Origin: Streptomyces bathyalis | GTDB lineage: Bacteria > Actinomycetota > Actinomycetes > Streptomycetales > Streptomycetaceae | Direction of reading: 5' to 3' | Length of the DNA stretch: 64,000 bases | Assembly (NCBI RefSeq): GCF_015910445.1 | Contig: NZ_CP048882.1 | Span: 5,515,501 to 5,579,500, forward strand | Part shown: positions 7,964-16,961 of the stretch, in pieces | How the letters are laid out: every line of letters starts with the position of its first letter | How positions within the stretch are numbered: the stretch's first letter is position 1 | Position numbers and translations under genes: made by a program | The notes under the pieces: generated by a model | Databases searched by the model: none | Told to the model about the DNA's origin: nothing | Seen by the model: only the letters and a program-made list of their open reading frames with translations

Positions 7964-9228
7964 ACCGCAGGGTCGTGATCACAGGCATGGGCGTCGTGGC
8001 GCCGGGCGGCGTCGGCAGGGACGACTACTGGAAACTGATCTCCTCGGGCACCACCGCGACGCGGACGATCTCCCTCTTCAACGCGGACGGTTACCGTTCG
8101 CGGATCGCCGCGGAGGTGGACTTCGAGCCGGAGTTCCACGGGCTGACGCCGCTGCAGACCCGACGCCTCGACCGCGCGGGCCAGTTCGGGCTCGTCTGCC
8201 TGCGGGAGGCCCTGGCCGACAGCGGCATCGAGATCGACGAGGCGCTCGCCGCCCGCACGGGCGTGACCATCGGCAGCGCGATCGGCGCGAGCACCAGCCT
8301 CGACCAGGAGTACTCGGTCGTGAGCGACTCCGGGAGCGACTGGCTGGTCGGGCACACCGACGTCGTACCGCAGCTGTTCGAGTACATGGTGCCCGTCCGG
8401 TTCGCCGCCGATCTGGCGTGGGAAGCCGGGGCCGAGGGGCCGGCGACCGTGGTCTCCACGGGCTGCACCTCCGGACTCGACGCCGTCGGCTACGCGTACG
8501 AGCTGGTACGCGAGGGTTCCGCGGACGTCATGCTGGCCGGGGCCACCGACGCGCCGATCACGCCGATCACCGTCGCCTGCTTCGACGCGATCAGGGCGAC
8601 CTCGCCGCGGAACGACGACCCGGCGCACGCCTCACGGCCGTTCGACCTCGACCGGGACGGATTCGTGCTCGGCGAGGGCGCGGCGGTGTTCGTACTGGAG
8701 ACGCTGGAGTCCGCCCTGCGGCGTGGAGCGCACATCTACGCCGAGCTCTCCGGCTTCGCGGGACGCAGCAACGCGTACCACATGACCGGACTCAAGGCGG
8801 ACGGCCGCGAGATGGCCGAGGCGATCGACGCGGCGATGCGGCAGGCCCGCGTCGCTCCCGACGACGTCGACTACATCAACGCGCACGGTTCCGGCACCAA
8901 GCAGAACGACCGTCACGAGACGGCGGCGTTCAAGCGCAGCCTCGGCGACGTGGCCTACCACCGGCCCGTCAGTTCGCTCAAGTCCATGCTGGGGCATTCG
9001 CTCGGGGCCATCGGGTCGATCGAACTGGCCGCCTGCGCACTGGCCATCGAGCACGACGTCGTGCCCCCGACCGCCAACCTGGAGACGGACGACCCCGAGT
9101 GCGATCTGGACTACGTGCCGCTGACGGCCCGTGACCAGCGGGTCGACACCGTACTGAGCGTCGGGAGCGGCTTCGGCGGCTTCCAGAGCGCGGCGGTACT
9201 CACCGCGTACCGGGGAGACAAGCCGTGA
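7960..9228 (+). CDS. Type II PKS ketosynthase alpha (KS-alpha)
   Basis: Chain-elongating ketosynthase subunit of an aromatic type II polyketide synthase, working as a heterodimer with the following CLF on ACP-bound malonyl units. The active-site Cys is at about residue 169 in TGCTSGLDAVGY, the catalytic His pair is in NAHGSGT (about 309) and LGHSLGA (about 346), and Lys341 is in SSLKS. Length 422, normal. It starts with ATG overlapping the cupin stop and ends overlapping the CLF GTG. The intact Cys-His-His set and the DAVGY context mark it as an aromatic-polyketide KS rather than FabF. Product class cannot be fixed from KS alone. Confidence 0.96.
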   Translation: MNRRVVITGMGVVAPGGVGRDDYWKLISSGTTATRTISLFNADGYRSRIAAEVDFEPEFHGLTPLQTRRLDRAGQFGLVCLREALADSGIEIDEALAARTGVTIGSAIGASTSLDQEYSVVSDSGSDWLVGHTDVVPQLFEYMVPVRFAADLAWEAGAEGPATVVSTGCTSGLDAVGYAYELVREGSADVMLAGATDAPITPITVACFDAIRATSPRNDDPAHASRPFDLDRDGFVLGEGAAVFVLETLESALRRGAHIYAELSGFAGRSNAYHMTGLKADGREMAEAIDAAMRQARVAPDDVDYINAHGSGTKQNDRHETAAFKRSLGDVAYHRPVSSLKSMLGHSLGAIGSIELAACALAIEHDVVPPTANLETDDPECDLDYVPLTARDQRVDTVLSVGSGFGGFQSAAVLTAYRGDKP

Positions 9229-10466
9229 CCGGGTCGGCGGCCGTCGTGACCGGTCTGGGTGTGATCGCCGCCAACGGCACGGGTACGGAGGCGTACTGGG
9301 AGGCGCTGCTCGCGGGGAAGAACGCGATCGCCGAGATCTCCGCCTTCGACGCGGGCGGCTACCCGATACGGCTCGCCGGCGAGGCCCGTGACTTCGAGGG
9401 CTCGGACCACCTGCCGTCGCGGCTGCTGAAGCAGACCGACCGCGCGACGCAGATGTCCCTGGTGGCCACGGAGTGGGCGCTCGCCGACGCCGGGGCGGAC
9501 CCCGAGTCCTTCCGCGACTACGACATGGGAGTCGCGACGTCCAGCGCCGCGGGCGGCTACGGCTACGGCCAGGCCGAACTGCAGAAACTGTGGGGCCAGG
9601 GCTCGGAGTTCGTCAGCGTCTACCAGTCGTACGCGTGGTTCTACGCCGTCAACACCGGCCAGGTCTCCATCCGGCACGGCATGCGCGGATCCAACAGCGT
9701 GCTCGTCGGCGAGCAGGCCGGCGGCCTCGACGCGGTCGCCAACGCGCGGCGCAGCATCCGCAACGGCGCGACGACGCTCATGGTGACCGGCGGCACCGAG
9801 ACCACGCTCTGCCCCTGGGGCTGGGTGGCGCACGTGGCCGACGCCCGGGTGAGCCGCAGTGCCGAGGCGAGGACGGCGTACATGCCCTTCGACGCCGAGG
9901 CGAGCGGGCACGTGCCGGGCGAGGGCGGTGCGATGCTCATCGCCGAGGACGCCGCCTCCTGGCGCGCCCGGGGCGGCCGGAACGTCTACGGCGTGCTGGC
10001 CGGACATGCCTCCACGTTCGACCCGCCGCCGGACAGCGGCCGCGGATCCACGCTGGGGCGCGCCGTGCGCAACGCCCTCGCCGACGCGGGCATCGGGCCC
10101 GAAGAGGTCGACGTCGTCTTCGCCGACGCGGCCGGGGAACCCGAGGCCGACAGCGCCGAAGCGCGCGCCCTGACCGAGGTGTTCGGGCCGCTGGGAGTGC
10201 CCGTCACCGCCCCGAAGACCATGTTCGGCCGACTCTACGGAGGCGGAGGGCCGCTCGATCTCGCGACGGCTCTGCTGAGCATCCGTCACCGCACGATCCC
10301 GCCCACCACCAACACCCGGGTGCTTGCCGGGGATTGCGCCGGACTCGATCTCGTCCTGGGCGAGCCGAGACAGGGCGCGGTCCGCACAGCACTCGTACTC
10401 GCGCGCGGCTACGGCGGATTCAACTCCGCGACCGTGGTCCGCGATCACCCGACCGACAGTCAGTGA
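9225..10466 (+). CDS. Type II PKS chain length factor (KS-beta)
   Basis: KS-beta/CLF partner of the upstream ketosynthase; it shapes the cavity that sets chain length and supports initiation by malonyl-ACP decarboxylation. The Cys of KS is replaced by Gln at about residue 164 (VGEQAGGLDA), the diagnostic CLF change, and the C-terminal region has GYGGFNSATVV. Length 413. GTG start overlaps the KS stop in GTGA. Since CLF pocket residues decide chain length, a model of this protein is the most direct way to predict octaketide versus decaketide or longer; TcmN/TcmI-like partners suggest a decaketide-type system. Confidence 0.95.
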   Translation: MTGSAAVVTGLGVIAANGTGTEAYWEALLAGKNAIAEISAFDAGGYPIRLAGEARDFEGSDHLPSRLLKQTDRATQMSLVATEWALADAGADPESFRDYDMGVATSSAAGGYGYGQAELQKLWGQGSEFVSVYQSYAWFYAVNTGQVSIRHGMRGSNSVLVGEQAGGLDAVANARRSIRNGATTLMVTGGTETTLCPWGWVAHVADARVSRSAEARTAYMPFDAEASGHVPGEGGAMLIAEDAASWRARGGRNVYGVLAGHASTFDPPPDSGRGSTLGRAVRNALADAGIGPEEVDVVFADAAGEPEADSAEARALTEVFGPLGVPVTAPKTMFGRLYGGGGPLDLATALLSIRHRTIPPTTNTRVLAGDCAGLDLVLGEPRQGAVRTALVLARGYGGFNSATVVRDHPTDSQ

Positions 10467-10473
10467 AGGAGCC

Positions 10474-10728
10474 ATGACCGCGATGACCTTCGACGAACTG
10501 CGCATGATGATGCGCGAGGCCGCAGGCGAGGGTGACGGCGTCGACCTCGACGGCGACATCCTCCAGACCCCCTTCGCAGAGCTGGAGTTCGACTCGCTGG
10601 CTCTGATGGAGGTCGCGGCGAGGATCAAGCAGGAACACGGCATCGAGATCACGGACGAGGTCCTCGGGGACCTCAAGACCCCCCAGATGATGATCGAGTA
10701 CGTCAACGCCCAGCCGGCAGTGAGGTGA
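10474..10728 (+). CDS. Type II PKS acyl carrier protein
   Basis: Acyl carrier protein of 84 residues that carries the growing poly-beta-keto chain on phosphopantetheine. The attachment Ser is at about residue 41 in FDSLALME; acidic helices and the usual length agree. ATG 10474 follows GAAGGA, 7 bases after the CLF stop. It completes the minimal PKS (KS, CLF, ACP). No malonyl-CoA:ACP transferase or phosphopantetheinyl transferase is encoded in the window, so these are presumably supplied by primary metabolism, as in most type II systems. Confidence 0.95.
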   Translation: MTAMTFDELRMMMREAAGEGDGVDLDGDILQTPFAELEFDSLALMEVAARIKQEHGIEITDEVLGDLKTPQMMIEYVNAQPAVR

Positions 10729-10734
10729 TCGCAA

Positions 10735-11199
10735 ATGCCCGCCAGGACCGACAACAGTGTCGTGATCAACGCGCCCTTCGAACTCGTGTGGAGCATGACG
10801 AACGACGTGGAGTCGTGGCCGCAGCTGTTCAACGAGTACTCGGACGCGCAGGTGCTGGAGCAGAACGACGAGCGGATCCGCTTCCGGCTCTCCACGCACC
10901 CGGACTCCGAGGGCCGCGTGTGGAGTTGGGTCTCCGACCGGTTCCCCGACCGCGACTCACGGACGGTGCGCGCCGTGCGTGTCGAGAAGGGGCCCTTCGA
11001 GTTCATGAACCTTCGCTGGGAGTACGCGGAGGTGGACGAGGGCACGAAGATGCGCTGGCAGCAGGAGTTCGACATGAAGCCCGAAGCGCACATGGACAAC
11101 GCGCAGATGACGGCTCATCTCAACAACGCCACGCAGAGCAACATGGCGCACATCAAGAAGGTCGTCGAGGAAGCCGCGCGTGCGCAGGGAGGGGCCTGA
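10735..11199 (+). CDS. TcmN-type aromatase/cyclase (single domain)
   Basis: SRPBCC-fold polyketide aromatase/cyclase that directs first-ring (C9-C14 type) and second-ring closure of non-reduced poly-beta-ketones. The sequence closely follows the N-terminal half of TcmN as I recall it: TDNSVVINAPFELVW at the N-terminus, RVWSWVSDR, the MNLRWEY strand and QEFDMKP. Length 154, a mono-domain. GAGGTGA at the ACP stop provides the ribosome binding site. In TcmN this domain is fused to an O-methyltransferase; here the methyltransferase is the next, separate gene starting one base after this stop. Confidence 0.93.
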   Translation: MPARTDNSVVINAPFELVWSMTNDVESWPQLFNEYSDAQVLEQNDERIRFRLSTHPDSEGRVWSWVSDRFPDRDSRTVRAVRVEKGPFEFMNLRWEYAEVDEGTKMRWQQEFDMKPEAHMDNAQMTAHLNNATQSNMAHIKKVVEEAARAQGGA

Positions 11200-11200
11200 C

Positions 11201-12250
11201 ATGAGCGCGATAGAGAACGACTCGGTGGTGGCGACCATCCCGATCCAGGACGACGACCTGCACGCCTGGCACCAGGTGATGCTCTCCTTCGGCGGCAGGC
11301 TGCTGAAGGTCGTCCAGGTGCTCCTGGAACTCGACATCGCCGAACGCGTGGCCGACGGCCCCCGCCCCGTGTCGGAACTCGCGAGCGAATGCGGCGCCGA
11401 CGAGACGGCGCTGTACCGGCTGCTGCGGTCCTCGACCGCGCTGGGCATCTTCCGCGAGACGCAGGCCCGTCACTTCGAGAACACCCCGCTCTCCAGCGGG
11501 CTGTTGAGGTCCTCCGACGTCGTGCCCCTCGTCAAGTACAACACGATGGACATGACGACCCTGCCGTACGAGGAACTGATGCACAGCGTGCGGACGGGCG
11601 AGCCCGCGTTCGAGCACCGGTTCGGCAAGCCCTTCTACCAGTACCTCGAGGACAACCCCGCCGAGCGGGAGTTCTTCGAGGGCTTCATGAGCCACTGGGC
11701 CCGCCAGATGACCGATGAGGAGATGAACTCCTTCGGCTTCGAGCGGTTCACGAGGATCGCCGACCTCGGCGGCAACGACGGCTACTTCCTCGGCCAGGCG
11801 CTGAGCCGGCATCCGGGGCTGAACGCCGTGCTGATGGACCTCCCCGAGGTGGTCGGCGCGTCCGACAAGGTGCTCGACAAGCACGGCGTCACCGAGCGGG
11901 TCGAGGTGCGCGCCGGAGACTTCTTCAAGGATCCGATCCCCGACGGCTGCGACGCCTATCTGCTGAAGGCCGTACTGCACAACCAGTCCGAGGAGCGGGC
12001 CGAGCGTCTGCTGCGCCGGGTGCGGGAGCGGATCGGGGACAGCGGCGCGACGCTCCTGGTGTGGGACCTGGTCATGGCACCGGCGAACCACTGGGACCAC
12101 GGAAAGCTGCTCGACCTGGACATGCTCGTGCTCTACGGAGGCCGCGAGCGAACCCTCGAGGACTGGCGCGAACTCTTCGAGCGCACCGGCTTCGAGCTGG
12201 TCAACGACCCCATCGAGCACTGGACGCTCCTGGAGTGCAAGGCCCGGTAA
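11201..12250 (+). CDS. SAM-dependent O-methyltransferase (TcmN C-domain type)
   Basis: Class I O-methyltransferase of 349 residues with an N-terminal winged-helix dimerization region and a C-terminal Rossmann domain. The SAM-binding motif DLGGNDG is at about 188-194, DLPEV at about 213, GDFF near 239, and the likely catalytic base His260 is in VLHNQ. It begins one base after the cyclase stop, exactly where TcmN continues into its O-methyltransferase domain, so the pair looks like a split TcmN. The likely role is O-methylation of a phenolic hydroxyl on the cyclized polyketide; the position is unknown. GGAGGGGCC upstream is the ribosome binding site. Confidence 0.88.
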   Translation: MSAIENDSVVATIPIQDDDLHAWHQVMLSFGGRLLKVVQVLLELDIAERVADGPRPVSELASECGADETALYRLLRSSTALGIFRETQARHFENTPLSSGLLRSSDVVPLVKYNTMDMTTLPYEELMHSVRTGEPAFEHRFGKPFYQYLEDNPAEREFFEGFMSHWARQMTDEEMNSFGFERFTRIADLGGNDGYFLGQALSRHPGLNAVLMDLPEVVGASDKVLDKHGVTERVEVRAGDFFKDPIPDGCDAYLLKAVLHNQSEERAERLLRRVRERIGDSGATLLVWDLVMAPANHWDHGKLLDLDMLVLYGGRERTLEDWRELFERTGFELVNDPIEHWTLLECKAR

Positions 12251-12278
12251 TCCGCCGACGCAGAATTGGTTCTCGGTC

Positions 12279-13964
12279 ATGATTCATGATCAGGTCATCT
12301 CCCTCGCCGAGTCCGAGTGGTCCGCGTGCCGCTCGTGCGGCCGGCTGGTCTACTGCCGGCAGTGGCAACGGTCGTGGGGCGTGTGTCCCCACTGCTCGCA
12401 CCACAGCCGGCTGTCCGCCCCGGACAGGCTGGTCCAGCTGGCCGACCCGGGCAGCGTCCAGCTGCTCGGCTCGGACGTGGGGGCGCACGATCCTCTCGGG
12501 TTCACCGACTCCGAGCCCTACGCGGCGCGCTTCCGGCGGGCCCGGGAGAGCACGGGGATGGACGAGGCGGTGGCCTGCGCCCGTGCGGAGATCCTCGGAC
12601 GGCCGCTGGTCATCGCCGCCATGGACTTCCGCTTCATGGGCGGCAGCCTCGGAAGCGGCACGGGTGAACTCGTCACCCTGGCCGCCGAGGCCGCCCTGCG
12701 CGAGCGGGTGCCGCTGCTGATCGTGCCCGCCTCCGGCGGGGCCCGCATGCAGGAGGGCGCCCTGTCCCTGATGCAGATGGCGAAGACGAGTCAGGCCCTG
12801 GCCGCGCTCGACGAGGCCGGGATCCTGACCGTCTCGCTGATCACGGACCCCACGTACGGCGGCGTCGCGGCCTCCTACGCCTCGACGACCGACGTGATCC
12901 TCGCCGAACCCGGTGCCCGCATGGGCTTCGCCGGGCCCCGCGTCATCCGGCAGACCTTGCAGCAGAGCCTGCCGGAGGGCTTCCAGACCGCGGAGTTCCT
13001 GCTGGAGCGGGGCTGGATCGACGACATCGTGCCGCGCTCCTCGCTGCGCGGGGCGATCGGTGCGCTGCTCGCGGCCCAGGTGCCGCGCACGCCGGCCGTC
13101 GAGGGCGAGGTGGAGCTGGTGACCGACCCGCTGCGGCTTCCCGAAGTCGATCCGTGGGAAGCCGTGAAGCGGGCGCGGGACCTGTCCGGGGCGACCACCG
13201 CCGACTATGTGCAGCGCTCCTTCGACTCCTTCCACGAACTGCACGGCGACCGCGTCTCGGGCGACTGCCCCGCGGTGATCGGTGGCCTGGCGGTACTGGA
13301 GGGCGCGCCCGTCGTCGTGGTCGGGCATCAGAAAGGGCACGACTCCGCGGAGTTGGCGGCACGCAACTACGGCATGGCCTCACCGGCGGGCTTCCGCAAG
13401 GCGGCACGTCTGATGAGGCTGGCCGGCAAGCTCGGCCTGCCCGTGATCACGTTCATCGACACGCCGGGCGCCTATCCGGGCGTCGCTGCGGAGGAGAGCG
13501 GACAGGCGGTCGCGATCGCGGAGAACCTGGTGCTGATGTCGGGCCTTCCGGTGCCCGTCGTCACCGTCGTCATCGGCGAGGGCGGCAGCGGCGGCGCCTT
13601 GGCGCTCGGCGTCGCGGACCGCGTGCTGATGTGCCCCGGAGCGACGTACTCCGTCATCAGCGCGGAGGGCTGCGCGGCGATCCTCTGGGACGACGCGGCC
13701 AAGGCGCCCGACGCGGCGCGGGCCCTGCGGCTCGACGCCAAGTCGCTGCTGTCGCTGGGCGTTGTGGACGCGGTGCTCCCGGAGCCGGCGGACGCGCACG
13801 ACGGCGCCGGCTCCGTACCGGACGACGTCATGCGCGTCGCCCTGGCGAGCACGGTGAGCGAACTGTCGTGCGTCGCGCCGGACGTTCTGGTGGAGCAGCG
13901 CAGGAAGAGGTTTCGAGCCTTCGGGGCCGATGCGACCCCGGTGATGCAGGAGGTGGCCGGGTGA
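12279..13964 (+). CDS. Acetyl-CoA carboxylase carboxyltransferase, beta-alpha fusion
   Basis: Fusion of AccD-like beta (N-terminal) and AccA-like alpha (C-terminal) carboxyltransferase halves, 561 residues, transferring carboxyl from biotin to acetyl-CoA to make malonyl-CoA. The beta half has a four-Cys zinc ribbon (Cys17, 20, 36, 39) and SGGARMQEGALSL. The alpha half begins near residue 300 and contains GHQKGHD, DTPGAYPG and GEGGSGGALA. Fused forms occur in many aromatic polyketide clusters. It sits inside the PKS operon 28 bases after the methyltransferase, and its stop overlaps the BCCP GTG. Malonyl-CoA supply for the PKS is the clear contextual role. Confidence 0.92.
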   Translation: MIHDQVISLAESEWSACRSCGRLVYCRQWQRSWGVCPHCSHHSRLSAPDRLVQLADPGSVQLLGSDVGAHDPLGFTDSEPYAARFRRARESTGMDEAVACARAEILGRPLVIAAMDFRFMGGSLGSGTGELVTLAAEAALRERVPLLIVPASGGARMQEGALSLMQMAKTSQALAALDEAGILTVSLITDPTYGGVAASYASTTDVILAEPGARMGFAGPRVIRQTLQQSLPEGFQTAEFLLERGWIDDIVPRSSLRGAIGALLAAQVPRTPAVEGEVELVTDPLRLPEVDPWEAVKRARDLSGATTADYVQRSFDSFHELHGDRVSGDCPAVIGGLAVLEGAPVVVVGHQKGHDSAELAARNYGMASPAGFRKAARLMRLAGKLGLPVITFIDTPGAYPGVAAEESGQAVAIAENLVLMSGLPVPVVTVVIGEGGSGGALALGVADRVLMCPGATYSVISAEGCAAILWDDAAKAPDAARALRLDAKSLLSLGVVDAVLPEPADAHDGAGSVPDDVMRVALASTVSELSCVAPDVLVEQRRKRFRAFGADATPVMQEVAG

Positions 13965-14494
13965 CTGACACGGCAATGGACACGGCAACCGGTACGGCGA
14001 CGGGCACGGCGACCGATACCGAGCGAGCGGCACAGGCGAAGCAGGACGAGCTGCTGCGGTCGGTGTGCGCCCGTGTGGCACAACTCGCGGAGTCCTCGCA
14101 GACCGGGCCCCGGGTGATCCGGATGAGCGTCTCGGGGATCTCGGTCGAGGTCGAGTGGCCCGAGCCCGGCCAGCTGGACACGGTGGTCGCGCCGGTGGCG
14201 ATACCGGACGGGTCCGGTCCGGACCCCACGGAGGAGTCGGACCTGCACCACGTCTGCGCTCCCACGGTCGGGCGCTTCTACCACTGCCCGAATCCCGGCG
14301 CACGTCCCTTCGTGACGGTGGGCGACCGGGTCGAGGAGGGCCAGCAGGTCGGAATCCTGGAAGCGATGAAGCTGATGATGCCCATCCACGCGGAAGTCAC
14401 CGGCATCGTCGAGGAGATCCTGGTCCCCGACACGGCGTCGGTGGAGTTCGGCGAGCCCCTGCTGGCCGTCTCACCGGCCGGCGGTGAGGAGTGA
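13961..14494 (+). CDS. Biotin carboxyl carrier protein
   Basis: BCCP subunit of acetyl-CoA carboxylase, 177 residues. The biotin acceptor Lys is in EAMKLMM, with a preceding HHVCAPTVGRFY strand typical of the biotinyl domain. The N-terminus has a low-complexity Thr/Ala/Gly run. The GTG at 13961 overlaps the carboxyltransferase stop (GTGA); longer upstream frames are shadows. The biotin carboxylase gene follows 7 bases later, completing an ACC cassette in the order carboxyltransferase, carrier, carboxylase. Confidence 0.93.
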   Translation: MTDTAMDTATGTATGTATDTERAAQAKQDELLRSVCARVAQLAESSQTGPRVIRMSVSGISVEVEWPEPGQLDTVVAPVAIPDGSGPDPTEESDLHHVCAPTVGRFYHCPNPGARPFVTVGDRVEEGQQVGILEAMKLMMPIHAEVTGIVEEILVPDTASVEFGEPLLAVSPAGGEE

Positions 14495-14501
14495 TCAGAC
14501 C

Positions 14502-15866
14502 ATGTTCGACACCGTTCTCATCGCCAATCGCGGCGAGATCGCCCTGCGCATCGCGCGGACGTGCCGGGAGCTGGGAATCCGCGTCGCCGCGGTGCACTCC
14601 ACGGAGGACGAGGACTCCGCGGTGGTGCGTTTCGCGGACGAGGCCGTCCGGATAGGGCCCGCGGACGCGAAGCAGAGCTACCTGCTGATCCCGGCCCTGA
14701 TCGAGGCGGCGAAGAAGACGGGCGCGCAGGCGATACACCCCGGATACGGATTCCTTTCCGAGGACCCGGACTTCGCCGAGATCTGCGCCCAGGACGACCT
14801 GAAGTTCATCGGCCCGTCCGGCACGACGATGCAGCAGCTCGCCGACAAGTCCCGCACCCGCGGACTGATGCGCGACGCGGGCGTGCCCGTCCTTCCCGGG
14901 AGCACGGAGCCGCTGGACGACTGGAAGGAGGCCAAGGCACTCGCGGACGAGATCGGCTACCCCGTGCTGCTGAAGGCCGTCGCCGGCGGCGGCGGGCGCG
15001 GCATCGGGCTGGCGCGGGACGCGGCGGAGCTCCGGCGCGTCCACCGGGAGACGCGCACCCAGGCACAAGCGCTGTTCGGGGACGGACGCGTCTACCTCGA
15101 ACGCTTCGTGGAGCGCGTCCGGCACATCGAGGTGCAGGTGCTGTGCGACGCGCACGGCAATGGCGTACACCTCGGTGAACGGGACTGCTCGTTGCAGAGG
15201 CGCCGGCAGAAGCTGGTCGAGGAGTCGCCCGCCCCGGGGCTGCCGCCCGGTGTCGCCACCAAGATGGGCGAACTGGCCGTGCAGGGCGCGCTGGCGGTGG
15301 GCTACGAGGGCGCGGGAACCTTCGAGTTCGTCGTGGACGAGGAGGGCTCCTTCCATCTGATCGAGGTCAACTGCCGCCTCCAGGTGGAGCATCCGGTGAC
15401 CGAGATGGTGACGGGCGTCGACATCGTCGCCGAGCAGCTTCGGATCGCCGCCGGCGAGCCGCTGAGCCTGCGTCAGCAGGACGTGCAGTTCCGCGGGGTG
15501 GCCATCGAGGGCCGCATCAACGCGGAGAACCCGGACCTGGGCTTCGTACCGACGCCGGGTCGCCTCGACGTCTTCGAGCCTCCTGGCGGCCAGTTCGTAC
15601 GGGTGGACTCCCACGGCTACCCCGGCATGGTGATCCCCTCCTCGTACGACTCCCTGCTGGCGAAGCTGATCGTGTGGGCGCCCGACCGCGACGGTGCCAT
15701 CGCACGACTCCGCAGGGCCGCGGGGGAGTTCCGCATCGACGGGCACGGCGTGAGCAGTACGACGTCGTTCCTCTCGGGAATCGTCGACCACCCGGTCTTC
15801 CGCAAGGCGGAGCATCACACGGACTCCGTCGAGCAGTTGCAGCAGGACCTCTCCGGGACCCGATGA
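14502..15866 (+). CDS. Biotin carboxylase subunit of acetyl-CoA carboxylase
   Basis: ATP-grasp biotin carboxylase of 454 residues; it carboxylates biotin on BCCP using bicarbonate and ATP. It begins MFDTVLIANRGEIALR. The glycine-rich ATP loop is AVAGGGGRGIG, and the catalytic region EVNCRLQVEHPVTEM is intact. ATG 14502 is chosen over an upstream GTG at 14484 because it begins the conserved N-terminus; GAGGAG lies upstream. With the fused carboxyltransferase and BCCP this makes a self-sufficient ACC inside the cluster. Confidence 0.94.
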   Translation: MFDTVLIANRGEIALRIARTCRELGIRVAAVHSTEDEDSAVVRFADEAVRIGPADAKQSYLLIPALIEAAKKTGAQAIHPGYGFLSEDPDFAEICAQDDLKFIGPSGTTMQQLADKSRTRGLMRDAGVPVLPGSTEPLDDWKEAKALADEIGYPVLLKAVAGGGGRGIGLARDAAELRRVHRETRTQAQALFGDGRVYLERFVERVRHIEVQVLCDAHGNGVHLGERDCSLQRRRQKLVEESPAPGLPPGVATKMGELAVQGALAVGYEGAGTFEFVVDEEGSFHLIEVNCRLQVEHPVTEMVTGVDIVAEQLRIAAGEPLSLRQQDVQFRGVAIEGRINAENPDLGFVPTPGRLDVFEPPGGQFVRVDSHGYPGMVIPSSYDSLLAKLIVWAPDRDGAIARLRRAAGEFRIDGHGVSSTTSFLSGIVDHPVFRKAEHHTDSVEQLQQDLSGTR

Positions 15867-15918
15867 GCCGGAGCCCACCGACCACCCCTCCACGTACGGA
15901 CACCACAGGAGAACCCCC

Positions 15919-16953
15919 ATGCACGCAGACAAGACGGCCGCGTCGTCGCCGGCCCCCGTGCTCCAGCTCACCATGGCCTTCTACAGCTCCCAGGCGCTGA
16001 TCAGCGCGGTTGAACTCGACGTGTTCACGAAACTCGCCGACAAGCCGCTGCCCCTGGAGGAGGCCCGGCAGGCTCTCGGGATCCACTCCCGCGGCGCCCG
16101 CGACTTCCTCGACGCCCTGGTGGCACTGGAGTTGCTCGACCGCGACGAGTCGGGATACCGCAGCAGCGCCGTCGCCCGTCAGTACCTGGACCGGCGCGAA
16201 CCGACGTTCGTCGGGGGGTACGCCATGATGGCCAAGCACTACCTGATGCCGGTGTGGGGCAAACTCACCGACGGGCTGCGCACCGGCGAGCCCCAAGTGC
16301 CCACCGGCGGCGGCTTCTTCGACGGATACCAGGACTCGAACGCCGCGCGCCCCTTCCTCGGGGCGATGGACGCGGTCAACGGCCAGGTCGGCCGCGAACT
16401 GACCGAACTGGTCGACTGGGACCGCTACTCGTCGTTCGTGGACGTCGGCGGCGCGCGCGGCAACCTCGCGGCCACGCTGGTGCAGCGTCACCCGGGCCTG
16501 TCCGGCACCGTCTTCGACCTCCCGCAGATCGAGCCGTACTTCAAGGAGCACATCGAGGCGCTCGGCCTGCTGGACCGGATCGGCTACGTCGTCGGCGACT
16601 TCTTCGAGGAGCCGCTGCCGAAGGCCGACGTGCACATCCTGGGCCACATCCTCCACTACTACGGCGAGGAGCAGCGGCGGCACATACTGGCGTCGGTGCA
16701 CGAGGCGGTGCCCGCCGGTGGCGGGATCGTCATCTACGACAGGCTGATCGACTCCGACCGGCGTGAGCGGCCGCTGAGCCTGCTGGGCAGCCTGAACATG
16801 CTGCTCACCTCCGACGGCGGCCGGGAGTACACGCTCTCCGAGTGCCACGAGTGGCTCGCGGACGCGGGCTTCGAGGTGCGGATGTCGCAGCCGGTGGGCG
16901 GCACGGACGTCCTGGTCTTCGCCACGAAACCCGGGGCCGCCGAGGGGCGTTGA
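15919..16953 (+). CDS. SAM-dependent O-methyltransferase 2
   Basis: Second class I O-methyltransferase, 344 residues. It has a winged-helix N-terminal domain (LISAVELDVFTKLAD), the SAM motif DVGGARG at about 175-181, DLPQI, GDFFEE near 226, and a catalytic-type His in ILHYYGEEQ (about 246). AGGAGAACCCCC precedes the ATG at 15919. It is the last gene of the first PKS operon, 52 bases after biotin carboxylase, and converges on the TetR gene with only 8 bases between stops. It is probably a tailoring O-methyltransferase comparable in role to TcmO; substrate unproven. Confidence 0.85.
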   Translation: MHADKTAASSPAPVLQLTMAFYSSQALISAVELDVFTKLADKPLPLEEARQALGIHSRGARDFLDALVALELLDRDESGYRSSAVARQYLDRREPTFVGGYAMMAKHYLMPVWGKLTDGLRTGEPQVPTGGGFFDGYQDSNAARPFLGAMDAVNGQVGRELTELVDWDRYSSFVDVGGARGNLAATLVQRHPGLSGTVFDLPQIEPYFKEHIEALGLLDRIGYVVGDFFEEPLPKADVHILGHILHYYGEEQRRHILASVHEAVPAGGGIVIYDRLIDSDRRERPLSLLGSLNMLLTSDGGREYTLSECHEWLADAGFEVRMSQPVGGTDVLVFATKPGAAEGR

Positions 16954-16961
16954 GGCCCTGC

